Of a stretch of DNA of 64,000 bases, positions 33,334-44,917 are shown in pieces. Position 1 is the stretch's first letter; each line of letters starts with the position of its first letter. The notes under the pieces are model-generated. The model was not told the DNA's origin. It did not search any database and saw nothing but the letters and a program-made list of their open reading frames with translations. The position numbers and the translations under genes were made by a program. The DNA is from Venturia oleaginea (lineage: Eukaryota; Ascomycota; Dothideomycetes; Venturiales; Venturiaceae): the NCBI GenBank assembly GCA_013176395.1, contig JABMLP010000010.1, positions 496,001-560,000 on the forward strand, written 5' to 3'.

Positions 33334-35048
33334 GCAAGCGACGACGTTGACGAATGGATTATACGAGTATCCGTGGGACCAGCAGTGTGTACTTTCTCTA
33401 GGTAACGTGCGTCCAGATCTGTAAATGCACAGAGCTAACAACCTGAAGACGGTGGTGGTATCAGAGGCTATTCGAGTCTTATCATCCTCGCGGAATTGAT
33501 GAAGCATGTCCATGATCTCGAGACGAGCACGCTTTCCAAGGAAGAGAAGGACAAGCACTCGAGCTATGATCCGGCAGAATATGTTCCCTGTATTCACAAC
33601 CCGACGACTGGGAGCAAGGTACGACAAGTGGCCGGTGATAGCAGAGACGAAGATGCTAGCAGCTCGGATTCAACGACCAATGGCTGTGGGCGATGCTGTC
33701 GATACCTCCCAAACCATTATTTTGACTACGTGGGAGGTACAAGTACCGGAGGACTCATCAGTATCATGTTGGGAAGATTGCGAATGAGTGTCGAAGACTG
33801 CATGCGAGAATATGAAACACTATCTGAGATAATTTTTGGGCATCCTCGTCGGGCATCGGTAAGGGGTCCTATACCTTGGCCTCGCGACAAGTATGATGGA
33901 GATAGAATTAAAAAAGCGGTGGAAGACGTTATCAACAGGCGGATGTCGCCAGCAGAACGTAAAGCTGGAGCAGGAAATTTCAACTACCCACCAGGCCTTT
34001 GTCGAACGTAAGCTGGCTAGTACCCACTGATTCTCCAACATGCAATGCTGACTGCCACAGGGTCGTATTTGCATACGCGTCCAAAATATCGAAGAGCGTG
34101 AGCGAATATGGTTCCAGCCAGAAGGACAACGGATATGTCGATTCCGAAAATTCTGCTCCGTATATCTTTCGAAGCTACGATCATTGGGCTGCAAATCCGC
34201 CAGTGATCAACGAACGAAACCCAGGAGTGGCACACAGTGTAGCTATTTGGGAGGCAGCGAGGGCGACAACGGCAGCACCGTTCTATTTTGACCCAATCAA
34301 GATTGCAAATCGAAGATTCGGCGACGGTGGCTTTGGAAATAACAATCCAGCTGAGGAAATGCGTACTGAGGTCTCATGCATGTATGGCAACGACCCCAAA
34401 AGCATTGCATTGCTTCTGAGCATTGGTACAGGAGAAATACCAATCACACGAATTGAAAAAAGACATTTCAAGAAGTATGCCGCATACTTGAATGCCGCTA
34501 GAAAATTGGCCTCGGATGCTGAGGCTGCACACAATCGACTGCTGGTTTGGAAGACCGATGCCGATCTCCCATACTACCGCTTCAATGTTCCAGAAGGTTA
34601 CGGTATTGACAAAATCAAGCTCGACGAATGGAAAACCGCCAAGTGGTACAGCAAAGATCGAGAAAGTACGCTCGAGACAATACGGAAGGCGACCTTGAAG
34701 TATTGTCAGGAGCCCAAAGTCCAGAAAGATATGAGGAAAGTGGCAGTAATTCTTGTTGAACATAGGAAGGCTCGAAAAGATAGAGATCTCTGGCCGTTGG
34801 TATCGCGGGGAGAGCAGTATAGATGTACGGTCAAGAGGTGCAGAATGTGTCAGCAAATCCTCCCTAGAAAAGAGGATTTGGAGAACCACCTGCAGGAGAG
34901 GCACCACATCCGGAAGGGAGACAACAGGATGGAGAAGTATCTGGCACGAGGCCTTTGTCCCCCTCGAGACAATACGAATCAAAGGGAAGATGGGCGGCGA
35001 TCACGACGCGGGGACCAATGTCAGGCGGAAGATTACTCGCTCTCATGA
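33137..35048 (+). CDS. Patatin-like phospholipase with C-terminal C2H2 zinc finger
   Basis: Three exons, 33137-33401, 33449-34007 and 34061-35048, give 603 residues. The oxyanion loop DGGGIRG is at about 89-95. The serine elbow GTSTGG is at about 185-190. The dyad Asp lies in DGGFGNNNP at about 363. Further patatin features are LLLSIGTGE and YYRFNVP. The N-terminal 70 residues are two tandem copies of a 35-residue unit (METNPGSSS… and METSPGSSS…). The C-terminus carries Cys-x2-Cys-x12-His-x4-His (CRMC at 535-538, His 551 and 556), a proper C2H2 spacing, then a basic tail. It should hydrolyse acyl lipids in the cytosol; the finger may target it. No NB-ARC, ankyrin or TPR module is present. Confidence 0.9.
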
Positions 35049-35184
35049 CAAAGAGGGGCAGAATGAACCTCCGGAGAACGAGTTTTGTCGATGTTGGTCT
35101 TTCATGATGATGATGATGTTCAAGTTTTCCAATTTCAAGATCTAGTTTGATAGTGGGTCATTGGCGAGTTGAGATTGTCATGAA

Positions 35185-36207
35185 TCAATTCTTCCGCCTG
35201 GCTTGTATAGGCTTCTTAGGGTCTGTTGTGACGCGTTTAGCCGCCGCTTTCGTAGCTTTCTTAGCCGGACTCTTAGCCGGACTCTTCGCAGAAATCTCTT
35301 TCTGCGCCTTCGATTTGTCCTTTGCAACAGATTTGGTCGTGCTTTTCGGTGACTTCACAGCCCGAGACTTCTTTTTGGTGCCAGCCTTTTGTACCACAGT
35401 CCCAGTATTCTCCTTTCTCAAGGTCCATCCCTTCCAAGTAAGAGCAATTTCTTGTTCCAGACCATTTCCATCATGCTCCGTCTCTTCGGTCCGTGGTGTG
35501 AATCGGTTTGTGACTCCCATACCCTCCAAACCTTGCCGTGCAGCTTCATGGTTCCAAATGAATTGTAACACCGTACTCTCAGCCGTGACCTGCAGAAATC
35601 CCATAGGCAAATGGCTTCTGATCAACGCGTCCCTCATGCCTTTTGTCGCCTGGTTTGTCGCAACGAGAAAGCCCATGACACCGCCACCCCTCCATCCTGC
35701 AGGCGCTCCTGGAAAGGCACCTTCCAGTTCCCGCACGTTTGCTGGGGTCAAGCCTTTGTTGTGTGCCTTGCATTGGAGCAGAACTCGGATGGGTTTCGGT
35801 AGTGAAGGCACGTTCCAATGACCAAGAAGATCGATACCATAGTCTGAAGCTTTTCCAGTACGTGTAAGGTCGAAGCCAAGGCTCTGTAGGCAGGCAGCAG
35901 CGGTATATTCGTAGTGAGTGCCTACGTAGACGGTGGAGGCTTCTGCGAGCTCGAGACGTTTGGCATAATCGAGGAAGGAGTTGATGTCGTTATGCTGCTC
36001 TGATCCAGGTGCTATGGCATCGGACTTCTCCAGGACTTTTCGGTCTTCCTTCTTTGGTATCTTCTCCAAGCTCTTTACTACTTTTTTCCCATTCTTTTCA
36101 CCTCTATCCACATCCACCTTGACCTTCCCTAAGGCACCCTTTGTCCGGTATGATCTCAAAGGAACGGCATTGAATATGTTGCTCCTTAGAACATAGCGAC
36201 GGAGCAT
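35185..36207 (-). CDS. RRG7: Rrg7-like mitochondrial protein with nuclease-type fold
   Basis: A single exon of 340 residues. The basic, Arg-rich start MLRRYVLRSNIFNAVPLRSYR fits a mitochondrial targeting sequence. The core FLDYAKRLELAEASTVYVGTHYEY, TRTGKASDYGIDLLGHW and IRVLLQCKAHNKGL has the D…QxK arrangement of PD-(D/E)xK restriction-endonuclease-like folds (DUF2034/Rrg7). Yeast Rrg7 is needed for respiratory growth; its biochemical role is not settled. The last 75 residues are a Lys/Ser/Pro/Ala-rich tail with repeated KSPAK units that looks like a histone-H1 tail. It is convergent with the patatin gene (136-bp gap) and divergent from MED21. Confidence 0.88.
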   Translation of the reverse strand: MLRRYVLRSNIFNAVPLRSYRTKGALGKVKVDVDRGEKNGKKVVKSLEKIPKKEDRKVLEKSDAIAPGSEQHNDINSFLDYAKRLELAEASTVYVGTHYEYTAAACLQSLGFDLTRTGKASDYGIDLLGHWNVPSLPKPIRVLLQCKAHNKGLTPANVRELEGAFPGAPAGWRGGGVMGFLVATNQATKGMRDALIRSHLPMGFLQVTAESTVLQFIWNHEAARQGLEGMGVTNRFTPRTEETEHDGNGLEQEIALTWKGWTLRKENTGTVVQKAGTKKKSRAVKSPKSTTKSVAKDKSKAQKEISAKSPAKSPAKKATKAAAKRVTTDPKKPIQARRKN

Positions 36208-36424
36208 TGGGGGAACGAATCATGAAAGACGGCATGAGGATTGCTTTCGCGTCTTTGTTCTTCCGTGGCGTCAAAGCTCAATTTAGAAAAGAGTAGAATA
36301 GAACTAAGCGGAAGAAAACTATCCGGCCATCATCGTGAACTTGAGCTCTGCTCACCACCGTAACCTCCAAACCCACCAGCAAAGCCCTCACATCACGTCT
36401 CAATCCAATCTCTGTCTCACCAAA
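36208..36424. promoter_or_regulatory. Compact divergent promoter, RRG7 / MED21
   Basis: Only 217 bp separate the two start codons, so the promoters must overlap. No TATA box is obvious. Confidence 0.55.
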
Positions 36425-36994
36425 ATGGCCGAACTCTCCGAATCTCAACCAGCAACAATGGCACCTGCGACAACCGACTCGCTAACCCAACTCCAAGACT
36501 GCTTCGACCAGCTCCTAACCCAAATGTTCGCCTCAATCCGCTACATAGACACCCACCACCCCTACGCCCAAATAGAAGGCCAATCAGACCAATCCCCCGC
36601 TACCACCGCAATAACACAACCTCAACCGCCGACACAAATCACCCTACCAATACACCCTTCTTCTTCTTCAAATGCCATGTCTTCAGATCCCGCACAACCT
36701 CCTCCACCTCCTCCTGCGCAAACAGAAGCTGAGGTCCGATTTACCTCTCGTCCTACGTTTCGTCCAACGCTACAGGAACTAGCTCAAGATCTGGTGTTGA
36801 AAGAGCAACAGATTGAGTTTCTGATCGACACGTTGCCGGGGATTGGAACATCACAAGTATCACAAGAAGCACGAATAAGAGAATTGGAGCAGGAATTGAA
36901 GGAGGTGAGCGAAGAGAGGAAGAAATGGGTTGTTGTGCAGGAGGATTTAGTAGGGAGGGTAGAGCGGGTAATCAAGGGTGTCAGGAGGGTTTGA
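36425..36994 (+). CDS. MED21: Mediator complex subunit Med21 (Srb7)
   Basis: A single exon of 189 residues from ATG 36425 (CAAAATGGCC context). The frame is open upstream, but only GTG lies there. The family start DSLTQLQDCFDQLLTQMFASIRYI is followed by a Pro/Gln/Ser-rich linker. Then comes the hallmark ELAQDLVLKEQQIEFLIDTLPGIG and a C-terminal coiled coil (EARIRELEQELKEVSEERKKW). Med21 pairs with Med7 in the Mediator middle module, which relays activator signals to RNA polymerase II. Length is normal for ascomycetes. Confidence 0.94.
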   Translation: MAELSESQPATMAPATTDSLTQLQDCFDQLLTQMFASIRYIDTHHPYAQIEGQSDQSPATTAITQPQPPTQITLPIHPSSSSNAMSSDPAQPPPPPPAQTEAEVRFTSRPTFRPTLQELAQDLVLKEQQIEFLIDTLPGIGTSQVSQEARIRELEQELKEVSEERKKWVVVQEDLVGRVERVIKGVRRV

Positions 36995-37893
36995 TTTTAT
37001 CCTTGAAGAAAGGAAGACCTTTGTAGATATGTTTGGAATCAGCGCGGAGTTATTGGGAAAGGTTCTACGATATACCCAGGGGAAGAGAGTGAGAACCTAT
37101 TATGGAGGTCGAATACATGTTGAGCCACTGTTGTTCGACCCTCAACTTGCGTATCCAAAAAGATTGCCCATACAGATTGGACTACTGAATCTCTGAAGCC
37201 TGCACCCAAGCGAGGCTGGAGGATCTGGAAGTATAGTGAAGGAGTTACGATATCTAGGCGCAGACATAGGTCATAACAAACCCACTTAGAACACGAAATC
37301 CATAGTACTCAAAACCAAACCGTAGCACAAATCAAATCGCCACCGAGAACAACATCTTGTTCCCCAAGTACCGCCTATCTCACATTCATGAATGAACCCC
37401 CACGGCAAGATCCCATCCCATCAAGAGCATAAACAAAAATTCAAAGTATCCCGCTGCGGAGTACCAGTATCAGCTGATCCATTCTCTCCAAAAGGATCTT
37501 TTCATTTCGAAAGCAAGAAACGGGGAACCCATGTGTCAACAAAGCTACGCGAACCTAGTAGTCCACTTCACGCATGAATGGAACTCCCTAACAAACCATG
37601 ATATCAAGAATCAAAGACCTTCAGATCAAATAGTAGGTAATGTAAGGCAAACATGTATGAAAATATTGTGCACAGATACGAAGAGAGTCTAACGTGCGTA
37701 TGATGACAGGGCCATGAAAGAATTCCAAAGCACTTCTTAATTGGGGAAGGTAATACAGAACATCACATAAAAGATAGCGAACAATACCACAAATACGCGA
37801 ATGAATTCTTCAAAAGGGGGATATCAGCGCCACTTCTCCAATCTATGATACATCCAAAGCTTTAATCCAGAACCACCCTCCTTCCGCGTTGGC
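36995..37893. other. Convergent 3' region between MED21 and TMS1
   Basis: No gene is seen; short frames only. Confidence 0.5.
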
Positions 37894-39485
37894 CTAATAG
37901 TCAAATCGATCAGGCAACACAGCCGGCGCAACAAGGCTCCAAGAATAAATACCATAGCATACCCAACTGCTCACAATCTTCACCCAACTGGCCCAATACG
38001 TCCTTCCAACAGGAACAAAACTCTGATCCTTCTCCGGCTTCACATTCATCGTGAGAAGCGTAGCCACCCACGCCGTCGCCAACAAGAAAATAATGTGGAA
38101 CATAGTGTAATTGTACTGCGTGCTATTCCTCTCGTCGTCCCGCGGCGCCGCACCAGCATCCGAATCGGCATCGCTGTCGTCATCGTCCATGGCGCTGGCT
38201 GGCAGCGACCCGCTTTCTACCGCGGCCCTCAAAGCAGCGGCGCGCATCTCGCGGCGAGAAGATGGCTGTTGAGACACGAGTCCATGCTCGTAGTCCTCGG
38301 TTGGGAGGGAGCTGTATGAATTGCCCTTAGCTCCGAGTGCGAGTCCATACGTTGCTGCACGAGTAGTTGTCCACGCTACGGTGAGGAATGTGACAATTGC
38401 GCCGAGGACGATGGAGGACGTTCGGATTCCCCGAGCTCGGACGAGAGGGTTGCAGTGGCGATCGTCTGGTTCCATACCAACAGCTGACATAGTCAGGTAG
38501 GTGCAGTAAACAGCCACCATGGCAGACTGGCAGAGACCGGCGCGAGGATTATAAGATTGTATAACGGGATGGATCGACAGGATCGAGATTATGAGGCAGA
38601 AGATTAGGTTGATCTGGGAATAGTTAGCATTAGTCGTAATATGAACAATGAGGAGAACGCACAGTGATTGCCGCTTGATTCATCGAGCATCCTCCTCCGG
38701 CAAAGAAAATGTACATGACAATCGTCATGGTAATAGATGCAATGTACATGCTGACCGTGGATCCGACCAATAAGACCTGCCACATCCTAGATTCTGTCGC
38801 ATCGATCCGTTCAAGGCAGTGCTCTGCCCAAGTATGTGCAAGGTCCACGAGGAGGATCAAGCCAATAAGGAGGAAAAGCATGGCGCCAACTAAGGCAACA
38901 TAGTTGCCCCAGGTAATAAAGAAGCCGTCGGGGATCAAGAAGGTGATGACAATCAAGCTCAGCCATGCAATGATCTTTGGTCCCCAGAAGCCATTCTGAA
39001 TAGCAGCCCGCCCGTCCTTTGAGGATTGTACTCCGAGAAGCATAATAGCGAGCAGGAAATGGAAGGAGCCCAGGGCGAAGTTCATGCGGTGGATGGCAAC
39101 GAACCCATAGCAGTCCTTTCCGGCGCAGGATATCTTCATGTAATCCAGTGTGAGATGTTGAAGTTTCTTCAAGGCCCAATCGGTGAGCATAAGCCATGAA
39201 ACAATCGAGTTTACGAGGAGGATGAGGGCGTAGGCGATACGGGTTGCGATGCTGTCGCAGATGTCAGGTAGGCTCTGGTATAGCAGCACTTGAGGTTTAC
39301 CTGTTATTGCATTTCCCACAGGCCGAACATACTGCAGAGCAAGTGGCAGCTCCGCAGCATGAAGCAGCGAATCCGGCTACCTAGAGGGCCAGTCAGTTTC
39401 GGCACAAACAACGAAGTCGAGTGGTATCGCTTACTGAGCCGAGACTGGGAACGGCAAGGAGCGGTATGGATAGGAGAGCGCCCAT
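37894..39485 (-). CDS. TMS1: TMS1/SERINC family membrane protein
   Basis: Four exons on the minus strand, 39485-39435, 39380-39301, 39251-38663 and 38613-37894, give 479 residues. The start MGALLSIPLLAVPSLG, then CCGAATCSAVCSACGKCNNS and IATRIAYALILLVNSI, is the family N-terminus and confirms the first two introns. About ten or eleven hydrophobic helices follow, with HRMNFALGSFHFLLAIML, IPDGFFITWGNYVALVGAMLFLL and QSAMVAVYCTYLTMSAVG. A cytosolic acidic loop (DDDDSDADSDAG) precedes the last helices. SERINC proteins are lipid scramblase-like; yeast Tms1 is vacuolar. The last intron, GTGCGT...CCCAG, has a CTAAC branch point. Confidence 0.95.
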
Positions 39486-40317
39486 TTTGGATTGATTGTG
39501 AGAGCAAGATTCTCTTGGGGTAGGCAACCAGGTGCAGGTGGAGAGACAATGAGAGGCGCAATGGAAGAGCGTCACAGCCAATGCTAGCGCCAAGACGTGA
39601 CTATTCTAGAACTACTAGTACCTCCTTGACTCGTTGAACAGAACAACAATTGTCAATCCCTTTCTATCGAGAGATCGAGAGATAGATTCATGAAACGTCG
39701 TGTCGATTTTCTTACCTCGCCGTGTCTTCTTAAAGACAACAGCATAACAGCGCTGTGAAAACAACCTATACTGGATGAACTAACTCATCCACTATGCATC
39801 CATATATTTCCATTATGGTCGGTGCCCGTGTTAGTTCTACGAGGAGCCGAGTTCCTGAAGAAAGGTTCATGCTTGCAATCCCCAGAATCAATCAAGTTCG
39901 CTTGCTGAGGTGCCGAGTAAACTCAAACATGCCAGTTTCGGCCGCTTCCTACTCACAAAAATAGCCTTAGTTGTTCTGTTACTGTAGGGCCACTCTCTTG
40001 AATGCCTGGCGTGATGGCGCTTAATTCCAAGGAAAGGCTCAGCCTGATCACATGACTCGTTTTAAAAGCCCAGCTTCGCTCTATGCACGATCCGAGTCGT
40101 TCTGTAGACAATCTCCCATAATTCATCTCACAAAGTGTACATCAAGCTAAATCTAGCCTTGTTGATTCTCTGTTCGTGACTAGAGGTTTAGCCTTGAGAC
40201 CTCGGCTCCTGCTCTTTCGTGCCGTACTTCGCTCAAGCTCCAAAGAAAGTTATCACCCTTCCTAATTCCTCGCAATCGCCTTCCGATATCCTTCGACCAA
40301 AAACCAACTCATACATA
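39486..40317. promoter_or_regulatory. Divergent promoter region, TMS1 / hydrolase
   Basis: 832 bp between opposite starts. Short direct repeats (TCGAGAGATCGAGAGATAGA near 39668) and AT-rich patches were seen, but no recognised operator. Confidence 0.45.
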
Positions 40318-41364
40318 ATGTCCGGCCCAGGCAATCCCCTCGAGAAAACTCACGCCTCCTCCCTCCCATCCATCTCCGCAACTGTATACCCCATCGCCGG
40401 CATCCAAACAACCGTATACGGCCTCTCCGAACTCCCCGCAAACACAACAGAACTAGCCTGCCTATGGCTCCTCCACCCACGTCTCCAAACCCAAGCCTCC
40501 ATGGCCCCTCTCGCCGCACAATCAATACACAATTGGAACTCCCGGAGGGGTAACTCAGGCAAAGGACTGATCGCGATATCCTTCGACCAACGTAATCACG
40601 GCAGCAGACTTGTGGATAAATTGGCAAATGAGGCATGGCGACAAGGCAATGAAAGGCATGCACAAGATATGTTCTCTTGCTATCAGGGGACGTCACAGGA
40701 TTGCTCGTTACTGCTTACGCATCTCTCGTCTTATTTACCTCACTCGCTGCCGCAGCCGAAAGATCATTTGGTTTTGGGCATATCGCTGGGAGGACATGCG
40801 GCATGGCATTCTCTTTTGGGTGATCCGAGGATTACGGCGGGAATTGTTATTATTGGATGTCCTGATTATCAGAGATTGATGCTGCAGAGAGCTGAGAAGT
40901 CAAGGAGGAAGACTTTTGGTCCTCATTTTCTTGGGAGCACGGACTTTCCTGCTGCATTGGTTTCTGCCGTCGACGAATTCGATCCTGCTGGATTGTTTTT
41001 ACCCAGTGAGTTAAAGGGACCGAATGTTGTGTCTGCTGGTATTGCTTCGGTGGTACCGAACTCCTCGGTTCAGGCTTCGACGGCTACGCTCCTCACCTCG
41101 AAGCTTCAGAATAAGAAAATATTGTTACAATCTGGTGGTGCGGACAAGCTGGTTCCATACGCTTGTGGAGAGACCTTCCTGCGATTTTTTAAAACAGCGG
41201 CTGGTAGCTGGTGGAAGGGCAACGGTCTCGTGCTTGATGATCGAGTCTACGAGGGAGTTGGTCACGAGACTACTCCGCAGATGGCAAAAGAAGCTGTAGA
41301 ATGGATCGGCGATGTGCTTGCTGGCGATATTCGATCTGGTGGGGTTAAGGAAAGTAGGATTTAG
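40318..41364 (+). CDS. Alpha/beta hydrolase
   Basis: A single exon of 348 residues from ATG 40318, the first ATG in a frame that is open further upstream. After a short lead, the fold begins with LACLWLLHPRL. It has SFDQRNHGSRL, typical of the strand 4 loop, and the nucleophile elbow HLVLGISLGGHAAW (GxSxG, Ser at about 155). The acid lies in LQSGGADKLVPY and the His in YEGVGHETTPQMAKEAVEWI. The pattern matches the fungal AB-hydrolase superfamily proteins related to fission-yeast C57A10.08c. No signal peptide is present, so it is probably cytosolic. The substrate is unknown. Confidence 0.9.
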   Translation: MSGPGNPLEKTHASSLPSISATVYPIAGIQTTVYGLSELPANTTELACLWLLHPRLQTQASMAPLAAQSIHNWNSRRGNSGKGLIAISFDQRNHGSRLVDKLANEAWRQGNERHAQDMFSCYQGTSQDCSLLLTHLSSYLPHSLPQPKDHLVLGISLGGHAAWHSLLGDPRITAGIVIIGCPDYQRLMLQRAEKSRRKTFGPHFLGSTDFPAALVSAVDEFDPAGLFLPSELKGPNVVSAGIASVVPNSSVQASTATLLTSKLQNKKILLQSGGADKLVPYACGETFLRFFKTAAGSWWKGNGLVLDDRVYEGVGHETTPQMAKEAVEWIGDVLAGDIRSGGVKESRI

Positions 41365-42932
41365 GCTTTTCAATTGACCTATGAAACGAAACTTCTTTCT
41401 GCCAGTGAGCGCTCTTCGTACTGAACTTGAGCTACCTGCTATAGGTGAATACCTGAGCCTTACGTTAGACGCGTCTATTGATGGCCGCAGAGGCTACACT
41501 GCCTTGCGTTTGTCCAACTCTGTCTATAATCGACTATCATATCGATGGTCTGTCGGTTAAAGAGGCTTCTGGAACGATGCTTATTGATCCTCTAAGCTTC
41601 TGCTGTCTAAGTAGTTCGGCTATCGGTTAATGGTTGAATCTACACATATAATTCTAAGTACGTACAGATCCTCAAATAAACGCGTAGACCTTTATATAAC
41701 GTAGAAGTGGTCTAGAAACTTGGCTAATCTTGTCATTACTATGTAAGTTGGAAAATAAGATAAGAGGCTTTAGGTTGGTTAGTTGATATCTGATACGTGT
41801 AGAGGGACGTTAATTTGGAGTCCGCGATCATGATTGAGCGATGATATGTCTTTGTAATGTTGGATATATGACTATGAGGATTTCAAGTACACGTGTAGTC
41901 TCAACCGTGAATTTGTCCCGGTGGGAGGACTTCTATCATGCCATAATCCTGATGACTTTTGTCCGTTATTCCGTCCCAAAATCACACAAACCATATTGGT
42001 GGCCCAAAGTCATGATCCGTTTACTAATATGTGACCTCAAATCCTGCCTTAGAATCCCAAGACGTCCCGTGTATCGTTCATGTTGTAGTAGTAAATTGTT
42101 TGAGTGTCTCTCCGCATTTTCCCATTGGTTTGTACTTTCGGATCTTCTCACATTTCGTACTGGAGGAACCTGAATAATTTCTGAACAGCGGAGCCGGCGT
42201 TGTATTCGACTGTCTGGCCATCGAGGACGTAAAGGCAATAATTTGGCTTGAGTGCAGGTACCAATGAAGAGACATCAGGCACATAGCCATAGACAAGAAT
42301 CTTGTCATGACCAAGCGTTGTTGACTCGCTCAATTGGTCTCCTGGGCTACAGTTCCACAAAAAGTGGTCGTCCCTGGTTTAATAATATCAGGGAGACTAT
42401 GTTAGTCGGTATACAATGACGCGTGAGCCAGAAGTGCGAAGACAGAGCGCGTCGCGATGGCCAAAAAGGGGTTTGAAGTCTACTCCATTAGAAGGAGCCC
42501 CAGGTCTTTTGCAAGGTGCTCTGATCCCGATACCATGGAGAACGCTGAATGTCATTAGAAAATCGATGAATTTCAGTGATAGGGAAGAAAGATTGTTGAT
42601 GTTGATGGAAGGACTCGATGAATGGAATCGAAGTATTTGACTTGCAGCTTCAGCCGAGGCCGGGCCGAGATTTGAAGCCCGCAACCATCACCATACATAC
42701 ATCATCTCCATTTATATCACCAACAAATCAATAGTTATGAATGAGGTCTACAATCCGCCCGAGAATCATGAGGATACGATGTCGAAAGAACTAGAAGCGT
42801 CAGACTCTTCCAAGCAGAAATCCACAAGAATGACGCAACGATATGGGACGGGACAAGCATCCGAAGAGATTTATATCCATCTATCTTTCTTCCTGAACGA
42901 TCATCAATTCACTTCTCAGCAATACATTCATC
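41365..42932. other. 1.6-kb spacer with weak minus-strand signal
   Basis: The left half is AT-rich and empty. A minus-strand frame ending at 42148 reads HFLWNCSPGDQLSESTTLGHD and LVYGYVPDVSSLVPALKPN, and a second minus-strand frame, 42580-42397, opens with MTFSVLHGIGIRAP. They could be two exons, but no intron joins them in phase. It is either a broken gene or chance. Confidence 0.35.
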
Positions 42933-44456
42933 ATGGCTCAACCAACTGAGACAAGACAATGGGTGACGAAGCAGGATGGAATCAACAACTTGGAGCAAGA
43001 GACAGCGTCGCTGCCGAAGTTGGCGGATGGTGAGGTATTGGTCAAGGTGCTTGCCGTTTCTCTGAATTATCGAGATACTGAAGGTATGTATATATTATTT
43101 CAGCCATAGTTTCTTGAATTACAGTTTGTTCGTTCAGTCGGTGCCGTTTCTCGTTAAGCCAAACTACAGAGCAGCTACATCGCTTTGTTCAAATTCGGGT
43201 CAATCTTGACAGATCTCTAGCAATTCTCGTTTTCAAGATTTTCAGAAGCTTTTTCTAGATTGCCACAAGTTATGGCAATCGGTATCTCTTCAGCCGATCT
43301 CCCGCATTCGAGTTGGCATTTAGCCGTACTGAATCGATGGATCCACTGTGAGATGGAAGCCCTGTCTTGCTATCTGATGGGAAATCTGATCCTTTTCATG
43401 AGCCATGCGCTGTTCCCAGCTCAGATTCAAATACTTGGCGTGTTTTCCTTTTGGTACAGACCACTGACAAGATATTGGTAGTGATCAGGGGCGAATACAA
43501 CCACCACAAGACAGTTTCCCAAGGCTCCGCAGGCCTCGTCCCCTGTTCAGACATGTGCGGAACCATCATCCAATCCGCCAGCAAGGAATTCAGTACAGGC
43601 GAAAGAGTACTCAGCATTTTCAACCAGACACACACGACCGGCCAAGTCGTGGAAAAAGATATGGCTTCTGGACTTGGACTTCCTACTCCAGGAGTCCTTA
43701 CCGAGTACCGTATCTTTCCTGAATATGGTCTCGTCAAAACTCCAGACTATCTTTCGGACGAACAATCTTCAACGTTGGCGATTGCTGCTGTAACTTCATG
43801 GATGAGTATCAACTGGAACCAGCCTATTGGTGATCACTTGAGCGGGCAAGAGAAGACTGTGCTCTTGCAGGGAACAGGAGGAGTTTCAATCGCTGGACTT
43901 CAGATAGCGGAAGCTTGCGGGATGAAAAGTAAATCTCCACATGCATTTACTCTCAAAGACGAGTTTAAGCTAACTGCTCAGCCATCATAACCTCTTCTTC
44001 CGACAAAAAATTAGAGCAAGCTAAGGCGTTGGGAGCAACCTATACCATAAACTACAAGACAGATCCAGACTGGGATACCACAGTCCTCAACCTCACCAAC
44101 AACAAAGGCGTCGATATCATCCTCGAAACTGGCGGTGCATTGACTCTCCCCAAGTCTTTCTCTTGCATCGCTTTCGGTGGCACAATCGCCGCAATCGGTT
44201 ATCTTGGTGGGAAGGAGGAACCAAAGGAAGGAAGTTTGAACGTCAATGTCCTGGCTTTGAAGCGGAACGTTACTATCAAGGGAATCTTGAATGGACCAAG
44301 GGATAGGTTTGAAGAGTTATTAAGGTTTATGAGAAGGAGAAGATTGTCCCGGTGGTTGATAAAGTATTTTCTTTCGAGCAGGCTAAGGAGGCTTTGTTGT
44401 ACCTGGAATCGGGTGGACATTTTGGTAAGGTTGTGGTCCAGGTTAGGGCTGCGTGA
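42933..44456 (+). pseudogene. Zinc-type alcohol dehydrogenase-like MDR gene with late frameshift
   Basis: Exons 42933-43083, 43482-43928 and 43982 onward join in frame: SLNYRDTE/V, then NHHKTVSQGSAGLVPCSDMCG, and the nucleotide fold LLQGTGGVSIAGLQIAEACGMK/TIITSSSDKKLEQAKALGA. At about 44326-44329 one base is missing. The frame goes off into RRRRLSRW, while the sense continues in the next frame as EKEKIVPVVDKVFSFEQAKEAL, LYLESGGHFGKVVV and a stop at 44454-44456. The first intron is long (398 bp). The family is the NADPH-dependent MDR group without the structural zinc lobe. It may be a recent pseudogene or a base-calling error; otherwise the protein would lose about 45 C-terminal residues. Confidence 0.85.
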
Positions 44457-44584
44457 GGTGTTTGCAGGATTTTGATCAACCTGTCAACTGAACAGAATTG
44501 ATCTTCTGGAGGAAATAATTGTTCACCAGTGAGCACTAACACCAATCTTCATTATATCGCAGCCTGCTGCTCTCCCATTTCTTA

Positions 44585-44917
44585 GCCGTCAATTTCACAC
44601 ATCTTCCCACACCCACACAAATCTCCATATACCGCCCAGACCTAAACCGAACCGAACCGAACCACCTACAAATCCCCAATATATTCCCAAAACATCCGCC
44701 CTACACCTACAACTGCCTCAAATAAGAACGCTTCGACCAATTCATCTCTCTAATAGAAATACAACACCGCCGCATCGATATCACAAACGTTACAGTCGAG
44801 TCTACGCTTTACCCTTGCGCTACCCACTTGACGCCAATTAATCCTATCGATGTAGCGGCGGTCGTAGTTAGCAATAAGACTCGAATTGAGGAAGGTGTGA
44901 GGAGGGGAAGCCCGTAG
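44585..44917 (+). pseudogene. Unrecognised gene scrap with one in-frame TAA
   Basis: One plus-strand frame stays protein-like for about 110 codons: HLPTPTQISIYRPDLNR, IFPKHPPYTYNCLK, then TAA at 44723-44725, then ERFDQFISLIEIQHRRIDI and VESTLYPCATHLTPINPID, ending at TAG 44915-44917. CAA to TAA would explain the internal stop. No family is recognised and no start is clear. Confidence 0.35.
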
